This document shows, piece after piece, positions 40,542 through 51,554 of a stretch of 64,000 nucleotides of DNA. Both the position numbers and the translations under genes were made by a program. The notes under the pieces were generated by a model. That model had not been told where the DNA came from. It made no database searches and saw only the letters and a program-made list of their open reading frames with translations. The stretch covers positions 184,622-248,621 of the forward strand of contig NW_015971544.1 in the NCBI RefSeq assembly GCF_000182565.1, in the 5' to 3' direction. How positions within the stretch are numbered: position 1 is the stretch's first letter; the number at the start of each line of letters is the position of its first letter. This DNA comes from Spizellomyces punctatus DAOM BR117. Taxonomy: Eukaryota; Chytridiomycota; Chytridiomycetes; Spizellomycetales; Spizellomycetaceae.

Positions 40542-40612
40542 GTAAGGGTCTTATTTGCTCTATATGACTTGGATTTTCTCTCATCACCTCCTACACACGC
40601 GATTTCCTATAG
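40542..40612 (+). other. 5' UTR intron of HSP60
   Basis: gtaagg donor after ggacag and ttcctatag acceptor, 71 nt, ending 11 nt before the HSP60 ATG at 40624. The pyrimidine-rich 3' end supports splicing. Not verified by transcript data. Confidence 0.6.
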
Positions 40613-40623
40613 CAATCACAGTC

Positions 40624-42518
40624 ATGTTCCGCGCATCAACAAAGCTTGCACGATCTACCCTTTCGGCGCCCGCCAGAAATGTTCTACAGGCGAGGAACTT
40701 TGGTGGACACAAGGAGATCCAGTTCGGTCAGGATGGAAGGCAAGCGTTGGCGAGGGGTGTGGATATTTTGGCCAAGGCCGTGGCAGTGACTCTGGGACCA
40801 AAGGGGCGAAATGTGATCATTGGTGGGTATTCTCTCTGATCGATACATTGGCCGTCCACTCTCAATAACACGCTACGCTACAGAACAGGCCTATGGGTCA
40901 CCAAAGATCACAAAGGACGGTGTGACTGTCGCAAAGTCGATTGTTTTGGAGGACAAGTTTGAGAACTTGGGTGCTCGTCTCGTGCAGGACGTGGCCAACA
41001 AAACAAACGAGATTGCTGGTGATGGTACTACGACAGCTACCGTCTTGACCCGTGCAATCTTCATGGAGGGAATGAAAAATGTTGCCGCTGGTGTTAATCC
41101 CACCGAGATGAGAAAAGGTGTGCAACAGGCTGTTGACACTGTTGTCAAGGTTCTGCAAGAGAACAAGCGCAACATCACCACTTCCCAGGAAATTGCGCAG
41201 GTTGCAACCATCTCTGCCAACGGCGATAAGCACGTTGGTCAGCTGATCGCGCAGGCCATGGAAAAGGTTGGAAAAGAAGGCGTCATCACCGTTCAAGAAG
41301 GGAAAACTCTTGTAGACGAGCTTGACATTACTGAAGGAATGCGCTTCGATCGTGGTTACATCTCCCCGTACTTCATCACCGACACTCGCACTCAGAAGGT
41401 TGAGTTCGAGAAGCCCTTGATCTTGCTATCTGAACGCAAGATCTCGTTGCTTCAGGATCTCCTCCCCGCGCTTGAAATCGCCGCGACTCGTCGTCGCCCT
41501 CTCCTCATTATTGCAGAGGACGTTGATGGTGAGGCCCTTGCAGCTTGTATTTTGAACAAGCTCCGCGGTCAGGTCCAGGTTTGCGCTGTGAAGGCCCCCG
41601 GTTTCGGTGACAACCGTAAGGCTATGCTCCAGGACATGGCTATTCTTACTGGAGGCACCGTGTTCAGCGACGAGGTTGACTTGAAGCTCGAGAAGGTTGG
41701 TATAGTAGGAGCGCTTGATCATAACGCGTGGATCAGGATCTGACCAGTAATGCTTAAATGTGCAGTGTACCCCTGAGGACCTTGGTGCAGCCAACTCGGC
41801 CACCATTACAAAGGATGACACTATCTTCCTCAACGGTGCTGGCTCGAAAGATGCAATCAGCCAACGTGCCGAGCAACTCCGCTCCCTCATTGCTAGTACG
41901 ACCTCAGAATACGAAAAGGAGAAACTCCAGGAGCGTCTCGCCAAACTTGCGGGTGGGGTGGCCGTTATCAAGGTCGGTGGATCGTCCGAAGTTGAGGTGG
42001 GCGAGAAGAAGGATCGATTCGTCGATGCCCTGAACGCTACTCGTGCTGCTGTTGAGGAAGGTATTGTTCCTGGTGGAGGTACAGCCCTTCTCAAGGCTTC
42101 CAGGCACCTTGACTCTATCAAGCCTGACAACTTCGATCAGAGCCTTGGTGTGGACATTGTCCGCAAGGCCGTTCAGGCGCCTTGCAAGACAATTGTAAAT
42201 AATGCTGGAGAGGAGGGAGCTGTCGTCGTTGGCCGTTTGCTCGAGAGCTACAACGTGCCTGCCGAAGGTGCCAAAGATGCCAAAGAGAGCAACTTCAACT
42301 ACGGATACAATGCGGCAACAGGAAAGTACGTGGACATGATCCAAGAAGGTATCATCGACCCCCTCAAGGTTGTCCGCACTGCCCTTGTGGACGCTAGCGG
42401 TGTTGCGTCCCTTCTTACCACAACCGAGTGCATGGTTGTAGATGCTCCCAAGAAGGACGTTCCTGCACCGGCAATGGGTGGTATGGGTGGTATGGGTGGC
42501 ATGGGTGGAATGATGTAA
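40624..42518 (+). CDS. HSP60: Mitochondrial chaperonin HSP60
   Basis: Group I chaperonin that folds imported proteins in the mitochondrial matrix. The start at 40624 gives an Arg-rich presequence ([19 protein letters not shown]) before the mature start [14 protein letters not shown]. Core features: [44 protein letters not shown] (ATP site), the apical domain IISPYF-type segment ([15 protein letters not shown]) and the C-terminal signature [19 protein letters not shown]. It ends in the flexible [14 protein letters not shown] tail seen in group I chaperonins. Two coding introns: 40823-40883 (splits the Glu codon of IIEQ) and 41696-41765. A heat-shock element sits upstream. Full length with nothing missing. 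Confidence 0.98.
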
Positions 42519-42972
42519 GAATCGCCATCACAGAAGCGTATATTAGGCATGGTGTCACGTCGGATGTAGGAAGGCATTTTAGCATAGAGTTTCTTTTGCA
42601 TTGTCTGTAGCGCGGTTAGCAGCATGGTGCACTCACAAGCGCGGATTTTGGGATTAGGGTTGGTTAACGGCGTGGGGGACCTACTTTGTATCATACCTTT
42701 TTAAACTTTTTCATAGAACAAATTCAATTTGAACAGAAAATCTCATGTTAACTGTCCTTGCGTTGATTCCCTGGGTGCAGCCCAACCTCGTGACACGATT
42801 CCAACCACGGCATCCCAGGTGACATAATGCGGGGTTCTAGAGAAAGTAAGCAGGACGGATCTAGAGATCTGCAACCTTTTGAATTTGAGGGAGAGAACAA
42901 CGAGCAGCACATGCACCTACTGGTCGATCTCTCCAGCCATAGAGCAGATACGCCCGATTTCCTCTCTCCGAG
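42519..42972. other. Intergenic with overlapping upstream ORF
   Basis: 454 bp. An ATG at 42827 opens a 57-codon frame (MRGSRESKQDG...) that ends at 43000, overlapping the transporter start (42973) in another frame. It may reduce translation of the main frame, if it lies in the mRNA. Confidence 0.4.
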
Positions 42973-45242
42973 ATGCCTTCGACGTCGAGCACAGTTGTAA
43001 CGACGCGGCATTGGCTCCTGTTGTTCTTTGCTTGCACGGTCATGTTTAGCAATTACTACTGGTAAGCTATTTGAGGCTAGTCGCCTCTTCATTACTTTAC
43101 GCCAACTGTTTCTTAATCCATTTTAACCTCCTTTCTACGTGAAAGCTATGATATTCCTGCCGCACTCAACGTCCCCTTACAAAAGTGGCTTTCGTCACCT
43201 TACGACAAATATCAATGGCAGATAAACTTACTTTACTCCGTCTACTCCCTTCCCAACATAATATTGCCGCTTATTGGTGGAATGTTGGTGGACAGTATGA
43301 GTGCCAGTACCATGTTGATGATATTTGCATCGCTTGTGTGTATTGGACAAGCTCTGTTCGCGTTTGGGGTGTCGTCCCGGATTTTTGAGGTGATGGTTCT
43401 GGGAAGAGTGATATTTGGCGCCGGTGGGGAGAGCTTGGAGGTGGTGAGTTTCAGTCGTGTATTGGTTGTATGAGGGTAAAAGGAATGGGCAGGATCCGTT
43501 GACAAGAGATTCTTTTCCGTGTTATTTGTGGGTATAGGCTACGTCGCGAATCACAACTGATTGGTTCAAAGGCCGAGGTTTGGGCTTTGCGATGAGTCTT
43601 CACCTCTCAATGGCTCGTATTGCAGCAGCATCCAACGATAATCTCTCGCCCTGGTTGGCGGAGCATACGTCTACGCCAACTGCAGTATGGTTCGGTTTTA
43701 TCGTGTGTCTACTTAGTAGCGTATGCGCTATTGCCATGATATACTTGGACCGACCCACATCCCGGTTTGCGGCTGGCGTTGTCGTCGAAATGGACTCTTC
43801 TCGCCGACAGCGACAGAAACGCAGATTGGGAAGCGAGGACGAGCGTCAGCCGTTACTTGTTAACGACGCTAATGGTACGCATTCACGACGACCTAGCGTG
43901 GAGGACGGATGTCTGGGAAGCCCTTTGGTCGATCAGGGTTCTTTTTGTGATGATGGATCTTCGGAAGAGGAATACGATGAAGAAGATGAAACCGTGCATT
44001 TTTCTCAATTGAGGGGATTGAGCTGGTCCTTTTGGATGCTCTGTTTGGCGACGATTGGATTATATGGTGCGCTACCTATGCATCTGAGGTTGTAGGCAGT
44101 GTATGGTTTCTTTTAACAGCGCCCTTGTCACTTGTTAGGTTCGTCCGTTCCCTTCTTCCATATTTGTACAGACTGTGAGTGATTTGGAGGGCACCCACGT
44201 TAATGACTGGGTCTAATGATCTATTCTAGTCTTTCAGCAAAAGTGGTATCCAAATGACTCGCAAAGAGCGGGAATGGGTAATTAAGTTGTGCATCGTTCT
44301 CTGCGTATTTCGCGAGTGCCCTAATTAGGTGGAATCATAGTCATGTCCATTCCAGACTTGGTCTCTGCTGTTGGCTCACCACTCTGCGGTCTCTTTATCG
44401 ATCGATTCGGTCATCGAAGTACTCTCTTGCCCATATCCGGTGTCCTTGTCCTCATTACCCACGCCCTTTTATGCTGGACCGACATCACGCCCATCTTTCC
44501 CATGTCTATTCTAGGAGTCGCGTACTCCATTTTTGCATCTGCACTATGGACATGTGTGCCTTATCTGGTTGGCAGCCATCAGATTGCGACCGCATACGGA
44601 TTGGTTGCGGTAGCACTTAATTTATCCCTTGCATTGTTCCCGCTTGCGGTAGCGCGAATACGGAATGCTCACCCCGAGACATTTGTAGAGGTTGAAATAT
44701 TCTTTATGGTTCTGAGCTTTGCTGCCATAATCTTGTCATTGGGATTATATGCGATTGATGCACGAAACGGTTGGGTTCTCAAACACCACCGACATGTGCC
44801 ACGACCGGGACTAGGTAGCAAACCGGGTGAAGGACCCTTACCTGAGGTGGATGGCGAGCTGGAGGAGGAGGCATATGGAAGTATGGATGAAGATGACCTT
44901 ACTATTAAGGTAGTCGGCGACGGCGTCATCGTACCAGCTCCCCATACCCACATCCACCATCATCATCATCACCACCACCGATCATCCGGCCCTGGAGATC
45001 GACGATGTCGGTGCGCGGAAGACAATGGGAGGAAATCACCTGTTCCCAGTGTAACGGACGGATGGCCCCATGACGCAGGACCCCAAAGTAATAAGCGAAG
45101 AACGTCGCGGTCTCCAAGACGGAGGGAGAGAAACGAAAATGGATCTCCTATTCGCAGGGAAGAATTATATCGCCGTGCTGGTAGATATAGTGGGGAGGAT
45201 GACGAGAACAGCGGTGCTGGGGACTCTGGCGACAGCGGGTAG
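42973..45242 (+). CDS. Major facilitator transporter, MFSD1-like
   Basis: Twelve-helix MFS carrier. Animal MFSD1 is a lysosomal dipeptide exporter, so a vacuolar small-peptide transport role is inferred. Six exons: helix 1 HWLLLFFACTVMFSNYY joins to CYDIPAALNVPLQ (the YDxPAAL motif is MFSD1-typical), then NIILPLIGGMLVDSMSAS, VMVLGRVIFGAGGESLEV joined to ATSRITTDWFKGRGLGFAM and LHLSMARIAAASNDNL (the GGESL...WFKG...LSMAR block is diagnostic). A roughly 95-residue acidic cytoplasmic loop links the halves. The second half has GGIIVMSIPDLVSAVGSPLC, LFIDRFGHRS and LGVAYSIFASALW. The C-terminal tail is about 125 residues, with an HTHIHHHHHHHH tract near 44945-44980 and an Arg/Ser end. The ATG at 42973 has an in-frame stop shortly upstream. 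Confidence 0.9.
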
Positions 45243-45948
45243 AGCGCATTAAAAATATTATCTGTATTTAAATCCAACCACAATCTGATTGCTTGCTGCA
45301 AATTGTTAATCACTTTCGCCATGACAATCTGACCATATGTGTAAGCTGCAACTGTGCTGCACATTAAGTGGCACTAACTTTGTTGGCCGAGAGATTGGGC
45401 AGCCTTTTGATTATTTCAAGGTGAAAATATCAGGACGCCGTGAGAGTCACGTTTTCGTTATCAAAATTAAGCATCACAAAACCAGATATGCGATAACCCG
45501 ATGACCCCAAGTTGACCCTTAACAGGTTCAAACTTCTCGTGCTCTCTGGACAGTTCTCAAGATGTTCTCAGCATCTCACCCACAGCGCGTGTGACTAAGC
45601 ACCTTACGCGCCAGATGACAAAGCCAAGGCCCGCCGTGGGCCTCCGGGAGGATTTGGGGGTTTGTTTGCCTTCTTTTTGGATGTGTCGAAGATAGCGCGA
45701 GACTTGGAACGCGACCTTTGGGGGCGACGGATTTGTTTTTGTGGTAACATGCGATTCCGTATGAGAAATCCTTTATTTTTCTTAATCCTTGGATTTTTTT
45801 GGCCTCCTCTTGCCTGAGCTTCATTGCGGTTGCTTTCCATCTTCCTCGAGTGAAGTGGAGGGCAAGACATATTTAGAAGCATAGATACACACAAGGAAAT
45901 ACAAGTGTTCACAAGCTGGGGACGCAACTACGCAATTATACCGGTAGA
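45243..45948. other. Intergenic region
   Basis: About 700 bp between two plus-strand genes. It contains one small minus-strand candidate (45604-45840, listed separately); otherwise nothing supported. Confidence 0.4.
45604..45840 (-). CDS. Small basic protein, uncertain
   Basis: A 78-codon frame from the ATG at 45840 (MESNRNEAQARGGQKNPRIK...). It is rich in Lys and Arg and ends KPPNPPGGPRRALALSSGA, a composition less random than most shadow frames. I do not recognise a family and see no membrane or signal segment. It lies on the strand opposite to both neighbours. It might be a conserved small protein or chance. Confidence 0.25.
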   Translation of the reverse strand: MESNRNEAQARGGQKNPRIKKNKGFLIRNRMLPQKQIRRPQRSRSKSRAIFDTSKKKANKPPNPPGGPRRALALSSGA

Positions 45949-47727
45949 ATGTTGACATCCGACCCAACCCACGCCGCAGCCGAAGCACTTGTGACGTTTC
46001 ACTCAGCGCCCGTCCATCAACGTTCTTCTCACACACCTACCTCTGGTGGAGTGAGTGATACACAAATACCAGTATATAGATCATTGCTGTCATCGCCGGC
46101 AGTTCAGCCTCCAACGCTCCCTGCGCCAACCTATACGACGCGCCCTCGACTTTGTCGCAAGCCTTCAGTGCCACAAATTGCGACAGATTCCCCAGTGACC
46201 GACAAACCGATGGACTGGGGTCTTGATTCAAATGGCGTTCGTGGGACTGCGACCAGTCCGCAATCGGGGTCGTCTGTCCAGGTCGATCAAAGCCTAGGAC
46301 TCGGCCCTGTTGACGAACTCACCGATGAAATCTGTGACCGCTTTCAATCTCTTCGGTCAGACATTATGGCCGTTGATGGGTCGATGGACTTGGAAGCTTA
46401 CCAGCTAGCCGCTTACGATTTGCAGCTGCAACAAATGAAGGAGGAGGAAGAACGGGCTCGCCAAGGACGGGGCAAGTCCAGCAAGGACGGCCAAAGCAAG
46501 AATGATTCCATTGACTCCCCCTCAGCAGCATCGACAAAATCACGCAAATACGCAATGCTTCATTTGCCACGCCGACGTCACCCAGTAAAGCTCAAACCCC
46601 TCTCACCCGAGGCCATTGAACAGGCCAAAGTCCAACCCGACGATAGAGGTTTGCTCAAACCTCCCACATCGCAAAAAGTCCCTTTACCGTCGATCAGGTC
46701 CATTCTTTCGACGAGTGGACCGCGTGTAGTTCGTGTGATTCCCCCGGCCGTCGCTCCGGCAGCTGGACCCGTCATGATGAACAAACCTTTCACAGCAGAT
46801 GCTGCAGCTTATATTGCTTATCGATCTCATCCAGATGCCATGCTGTCCGATGAGGAGACAGTTTCAAGTTGCTGTTCTACGCCTCAAATGACATCCCCCC
46901 AGCCTATAAGGCGGCCCTACCTTCCCCCGCCCACAAGAACGAGAATCTCATCGTTAGAACCCATCTCTTCCACGGCTTCAAACGGTATGGTCGTAAGGGG
47001 AGATCAGATCTTGCCATTCCATCATCCGGGACCTTCGCGGCGATATAGCCAATCCGCACCTTCTGGTGAGCTCATGATCCAAGGCAACGATCATTCTGTC
47101 GTAGTCCCAGTCAAAAGGGTTCACGTCCCTGATCCGCTGGATGATATCCTTCAACAACAACATCAGCACATTCAAGAACTCCATCATCAGAACATGTGGC
47201 TCCAGCACCAGTTGGCCCAAGTTCAAGCTCAAGGACAACAACAGAAGAAGAAGCCACTACCTCCCAACAAATCTGTTTCTCAGGCTACCCCGGCCTTAAC
47301 TATAACGCCAGCCCCACATCGTCGCCCGTGCACACCATGCCCACATCACCATCACCATCACCAACCTGTCGCTCCACATTACAAACACGCTCATCCGCAT
47401 AGCAGCACTACAATATTAGTACCCGCCCCGCCTCATAAGAAGAAGCCTTACTCCATCGTTCCCGCACCCACTGACCAGCACCAGTCTTTGCTACAAAATC
47501 ACCATTACCCCGAAGACCATCTCCTCCCTTCCCCGGCATCGTCGTCTACTCCGCCGTCACCTCGAGACGAAGACCAACAACACGGGCAGACGAGTATGAC
47601 GGTGTATCAACAACCACAGCAATCACAACAACAGCAGCAGCAGGAACATCCTGGGCATACAAGACAGACATTGGAAAAGCTTGGCGAGTTTCTAAATAGG
47701 AGGACCTCGGCATCTAAGAGCCGATGA
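45949..47727 (+). CDS. Disordered Pro/Gln/His-rich protein
   Basis: Intronless frame of 592 codons; unrecognised. Most of the chain is low-complexity. A short predicted helix (TDEICDRFQSLRSDIMAVD, then LEAYQLAAYDLQLQQMKEEE) lies near residues 125-170 and a heptad-like Gln/His helix (LQQQHQHIQELHHQNMWLQH) near 400. Polyhistidine and polyglutamine tracts follow (HHHHHH near 47340, QQQQQQ near 47630). The final segment HTRQTLEKLGEFLNRR may form a short amphipathic helix. No catalytic motif is visible. The Ser/Pro content and coiled parts could fit a regulatory or scaffold protein, but no function can be given. Confidence 0.7.
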   Translation: MLTSDPTHAAAEALVTFHSAPVHQRSSHTPTSGGVSDTQIPVYRSLLSSPAVQPPTLPAPTYTTRPRLCRKPSVPQIATDSPVTDKPMDWGLDSNGVRGTATSPQSGSSVQVDQSLGLGPVDELTDEICDRFQSLRSDIMAVDGSMDLEAYQLAAYDLQLQQMKEEEERARQGRGKSSKDGQSKNDSIDSPSAASTKSRKYAMLHLPRRRHPVKLKPLSPEAIEQAKVQPDDRGLLKPPTSQKVPLPSIRSILSTSGPRVVRVIPPAVAPAAGPVMMNKPFTADAAAYIAYRSHPDAMLSDEETVSSCCSTPQMTSPQPIRRPYLPPPTRTRISSLEPISSTASNGMVVRGDQILPFHHPGPSRRYSQSAPSGELMIQGNDHSVVVPVKRVHVPDPLDDILQQQHQHIQELHHQNMWLQHQLAQVQAQGQQQKKKPLPPNKSVSQATPALTITPAPHRRPCTPCPHHHHHHQPVAPHYKHAHPHSSTTILVPAPPHKKKPYSIVPAPTDQHQSLLQNHHYPEDHLLPSPASSSTPPSPRDEDQQHGQTSMTVYQQPQQSQQQQQQEHPGHTRQTLEKLGEFLNRRTSASKSR

Positions 47728-47994
47728 AATGCTCCTCAGTAACGGCAGTTTGTTTTGCGCATTCTTCTTTCATTATTTTTCACACCTACGGCTTTACTGT
47801 CCCTGGAAGACGTACAACAACATATATATTCCATCAAGGAAAACATAACCTCGAAATGAAAACCTTAGAGAAACAAACATAATTTATGGGAGGGATGGGA
47901 GGATTTAGGAACATGATCTGGTGGGGTGTAGAATTGGTTACTAGTTGCATTCTTATATGAACAAACATTGTTATGTGTTTTGTCCTTGTTGATT

Positions 47995-48040
47995 TTGTAA
48001 TATATGCGTTACGCCGCTTGTAATATATGCGTTACGCCGC
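47995..48040 (+). repeat. 23-bp perfect tandem duplication
   Basis: The 23-nt unit beginning ttgtaatatatgcgttacgc occurs twice back to back (47995-48017 and 48018-48040), without mismatch, in the 3' flank of the disordered-protein gene. Confidence 0.9.
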
Positions 48041-48116
48041 CATAGTTTAAAAATATTGATGCGCGATCATAGCCTATGGAGCTTTGACTCCTCATGATTA
48101 TTGATTTCTGCATACA

Positions 48117-49089
48117 TCAATCATTCTTATCATTTTCCTCCCCAAAACCCTCATCATCCCGACCCGCAGTACCCTCGCCATCCCCTTCGCTTCCAGATGA
48201 CTTGATGGTTGCCGTTTTCTTTTTTGACGTCTTTTTCTCGTCCCATCTGAGAGGGGAAAAAAGGATCACATACAATAAGTTCTCTGAGAAGTTTGACGTC
48301 TCCAGTGAAATGATTCTTACCCCCACAATGGCCTGAAGCTATCAATGATGCCTACATCCGCAAATAAATTGGGATATAACCATCCGTCCCGCCCGGTTGC
48401 AACTTTCAGTACGATCCACAGCACAAGCCGGAACACCACCAACCCCATAAACACGCCCATGAGACCCAACATTCCCAAAGAAAGGTAATAGACCCCTTGT
48501 CTTAATGTGGCGGGCCAGAGAGGGAACATAACTCCCGCCAATGTGACGAGCAAAACAGCCATTCCGATTAGCATGCCCTTAAGTTGAGAGCCCTCATATA
48601 CCCATGCGTAATACGCATCAGGTTCGAAAAGCTGAACGTTGTGGACATTCAAATGCTTTGATTTTGGAGCTTTTTCAATCCGGACGAAAAAGCCATAAGT
48701 AAATAGCTTTGACAAAAGGGCTTCGCCCTCTGAACGGTCTGACACGGACGGTCGCTTCGCGTTCTTCTTGTAAGGCTCTCTAAGCACAGCGTTCACGGCG
48801 TGCTTTCCTTTTCATCCATGTCAGAATCAGATAAAGGGCAGGGTGAACACAGACATAGGCTAAACCACCTTTGAAATAGTCCACACGTCGTCCGCTCAAG
48901 ATCCCTTGCCGAATCTTTAACTTTGATTCACCACTTCGAAGGAAGTCTGCAACCAGCAGTATGTCCTTTGGGACGTTTTTCAGTGACTGCTGAGACTGTA
49001 ACGTTATGTATTCATCAGAACGAGAGAATGAGAGTGAAAAAATGCCAGGCGCCACCGCGTAGCTGAGATTACCCACTCACCGTTGCCAT
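48117..49089 (-). CDS. SEC62: Translocation protein Sec62
   Basis: Part of the ER post-translational translocon (Sec62/63 with Sec61). Exon 1 is only nine bases of coding sequence (MAT, 49081-49089); the gtgagt intron then leads to SQQSLKNVPKDILLVADFLR. Typical Sec62 motifs follow: KIRQGILSGRRVDYFKGKHAVNAL (the intron splits FKG-K), LLSKLFTYGFFVRIEKA, and two membrane helices (GMLIGMAVLLVTLAGVMFPLW and LGMLGLMGVFMGLVVFRLVL). After the helices comes DSFRPLWG, joined by a gtaaga...ctctcag intron to WDEKKTSKKKTATIK. The C-terminus is charged, as in fungal homologues. The stop is at 48117-48119. Confidence 0.95.
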
Positions 49090-49328
49090 TGCGCTAAAGT
49101 CTAGAAGATCAAGAGGTCTTCCAGTGTGGGATTGGGGGAAAGGTGCCGAAGCAATGGAGTACCGACAGTGCGCGACGGGGCGGAAAGTGATGGAACTCAA
49201 TTGGCGAGAGAGTTTACGGTCACATCGACGATGCTCCGTTGCTGCTGCTTAGCAGATAGTCACTGTGCCAACCTGACTTTGAAATGTGGGGGACCCTCTG
49301 AGCTTTCCTTTCGACCTTCTTTTAGACG

Positions 49329-50165
49329 ATGCAAGAATCAAGCAGGCACAAGAGCTATTCACAGCAACAGCACTCCTCCCCCTCCTCCTCCTCCGCTTCC
49401 TCTCGTTATCCTCCCCGCAGCAGTTCACGGACAACTCCGCCTCCACACTCCTCGTCTTCGTCGGGTCGCCCTCACCCTCCTGACCACTACAAGTATCACA
49501 CTCCTCCCCCACCACCACCTTCTTACACCTCGCACCGCTACGACAAGTCGCTTTCAGAGAGACGATATTCTGACAATCATAACAGATACCGAGAATATTC
49601 CAGATATAACCCATATTCCGCGGACCGATCACGAGACTCACCCGGATATTACCGGCACCACCACCAAGACGACTATCGATCTCACGAACGAGAGTGGGAT
49701 TCTCGATATTTAAGGGATTCGTCCTATAGTAGGAGGTCACCTCCTCCACAGCAACGTCCACCAACTTCATCTAGTGGGGCGAGCAGTAGCCGGTATCCAG
49801 ACAGTCATGGATATACACCGGTAAGGTCGGAGAGCAGACGAGCGTCGCAACACACACATCCGCAGACATCTCCTGTACACCAGCAATCGCAGCAAAGAAG
49901 AGTACCTCGTTTAGAAGATCTCCCCGAACCTTTGAGAGTGGCCTGGAGCGAAACGACTGATAAGGAAGCCGAGCGATGGGCAGAAGCGGCAAAACGTCTA
50001 GGATTTGAAGAGGACAAAATCCGCGCGCAGGAACGAAGAATAAAGTTCGAGTTGTGGATGGCGGATTGGGAAGTGGAAAAGTGGGAACATCAATTAGACA
50101 TTATAAATAAGCAGTTGGAGGAACATGACAAAAGTTTGGCAAGGTTGCAGCATATTACGGAATAG
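49329..50165 (+). CDS. Ser/Tyr/Arg-rich disordered protein with helical C-terminus
   Basis: Single exon of 278 codons, unrecognised. Residues 1-185 are low-complexity, dominated by Ser, Pro, Tyr and Arg, with RYSDNHNRYREYSRY-like repeats similar to RNA-binding or splicing-associated disordered regions. The last 80 residues (EDLPEPLRVAWSETTDKEAE and onward) are charged and helical, with WxxA repeats and an amphipathic end (LDIINKQLEEHDKSLARLQH), a possible coiled coil or dimer interface. The gene lies between Sec62 and TGS1 with a divergent start to Sec62. The function cannot be given; an RNA-linked role would be a guess. Confidence 0.7.
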   Translation: MQESSRHKSYSQQQHSSPSSSSASSRYPPRSSSRTTPPPHSSSSSGRPHPPDHYKYHTPPPPPPSYTSHRYDKSLSERRYSDNHNRYREYSRYNPYSADRSRDSPGYYRHHHQDDYRSHEREWDSRYLRDSSYSRRSPPPQQRPPTSSSGASSSRYPDSHGYTPVRSESRRASQHTHPQTSPVHQQSQQRRVPRLEDLPEPLRVAWSETTDKEAERWAEAAKRLGFEEDKIRAQERRIKFELWMADWEVEKWEHQLDIINKQLEEHDKSLARLQHITE

Positions 50166-50216
50166 CTTGAATACGAGCGATTTCTTGAAACAATATATAT
50201 ACATGTGTGCACGTCG

Positions 50217-51554
50217 TCAAGGCTGCTCATGTATCTGTATTTCTTCTCCATCTCCTTTTCCTACCAATTGCCCATAATAGGCAACAAGGGCTTTCGGTCT
50301 TCCGTTTAGAAACTCCTGTTCTAACTCGCAGACGGCGTCGCCAGCGTACTCGATCAACTTGATCCCGCACCGTGCCGAAATTAGATAAGCCAGTGAAGAC
50401 CTTGGAGAAAACTGTTCACATGTACCTGCTGCTGATTTACATTTCGAGGCATATATAAGCATATGTTGTCCGATATCTTTCTTGCAGCTTGTAGCAGCTG
50501 TGTTCTGCGACAGGCTGACATATAAGTGTAACGATTGGAAATTGTTAGCGATGGCCAGGAACATACCCGTCAATCGGCAGCATCGTGGGTATGTCATATA
50601 CGTCTGAACTCAAATACTCTGGACCGCCCCATGGTGGTGATACAAACACAGCGTCGGCCTTTGTAAGGGACAGTCAACAGATTTCGATCTCACCACATGG
50701 GAAAAGATAAATCAAAAAAACATACCTGGAGGGTTTCTGCAACTTTCAAAAAGTCACCTAAAATAAACTGAATCTTATCTTCAACACCGTAAATTCTGGC
50801 ATTATTCCGTGCACAGCGGAGCTTGATAGGATCAATGTCAACTGCTATCACTACCAGAAGAGCAAGGTTGAGTGGGTGTTCAGCATGAATGACACATATC
50901 GCTTGACATTTCTCACATACCTTTTTTGCAGGTTTTAGCAAACTGTATTGAGTTTCCGCCAGCCTGTCCGGCAAGAAAATCATTTTTTTAACACCATAAA
51001 GTAATCTTCTCCAATTTAGAGAATAAACTATTACCCCACAAAACCCATCAACAACGGTGTCGCAAGACAATCGCTTCGCATGATACTCTGCCATTTTCTC
51101 GGGCGTCAGGGAGAACCAGCTTTCTGCAAACGAATGCGTCAACAACTATGGTTACATTAAAGGGAACCAAGGAAATCCGCTCACCTTCATCCAACATGGT
51201 ACCTTCATCAAATTTCGAGAAGAGACTATACCGTTGATACCAATACTTGGCCAACCAATCAGGTACATGTTCCTCCTTCCATATATAGTTCTCGTCACTA
51301 TCTTCATAATCTTCGGTGTGAGGCTCATTTTGGGCTGTGCTCCGTTTATCGTCTTGAAATTCGTGCGATTGTGGGGGTACATTTACAGGGGCAAGGTTAT
51401 ATTCATCATCATCAGGTTTGGCTTGAAGGGTAGCAAGGAAAGCGGCTGCTAGGGATGTACTCGTTCCGGATTTCAAGGTATCGCAAGTCTCTGCGTGTAT
51501 GGTATTCAAGTCGGTTCTCTCAGTGTCTTGACAAAGCGGAGCGGACAGAGCCAT
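50217..51554 (-). CDS. TGS1: Trimethylguanosine synthase
   Basis: Adds two methyl groups to the 7-methylguanosine cap of snRNA and snoRNA (SAM-dependent). An acidic N-terminal region of about 95 residues precedes the core. The core starts DWLAKYWYQRYSLFSKFDEGTMLDE and SWFSLTPEKMAEYHAKR, then motif I (VVDGFCG...GGNSIQFAK over an intron), motif II/III (VIAVDIDPIKLRCARNNARI, IQFILGDFLKVAETL) and the catalytic motif ADAVFVSPPWGGPEY, whose Trp stacks on the cap. The end reads RKISDNICLYMPRN and CELEQEFLNGRPKALVAYYG. Seven or so exons; start at 51554, stop at 50217. All substrate residues visible are conserved. Confidence 0.95.

Larger units (their letters stand above)
39848..40623. promoter_or_regulatory. 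Intergenic, HSP60 promoter and 5' UTR
   Basis: 776 bp between oxalate decarboxylase and HSP60. It contains a perfect heat-shock element and a 5' UTR intron, both listed separately. No further gene. Confidence 0.6.
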
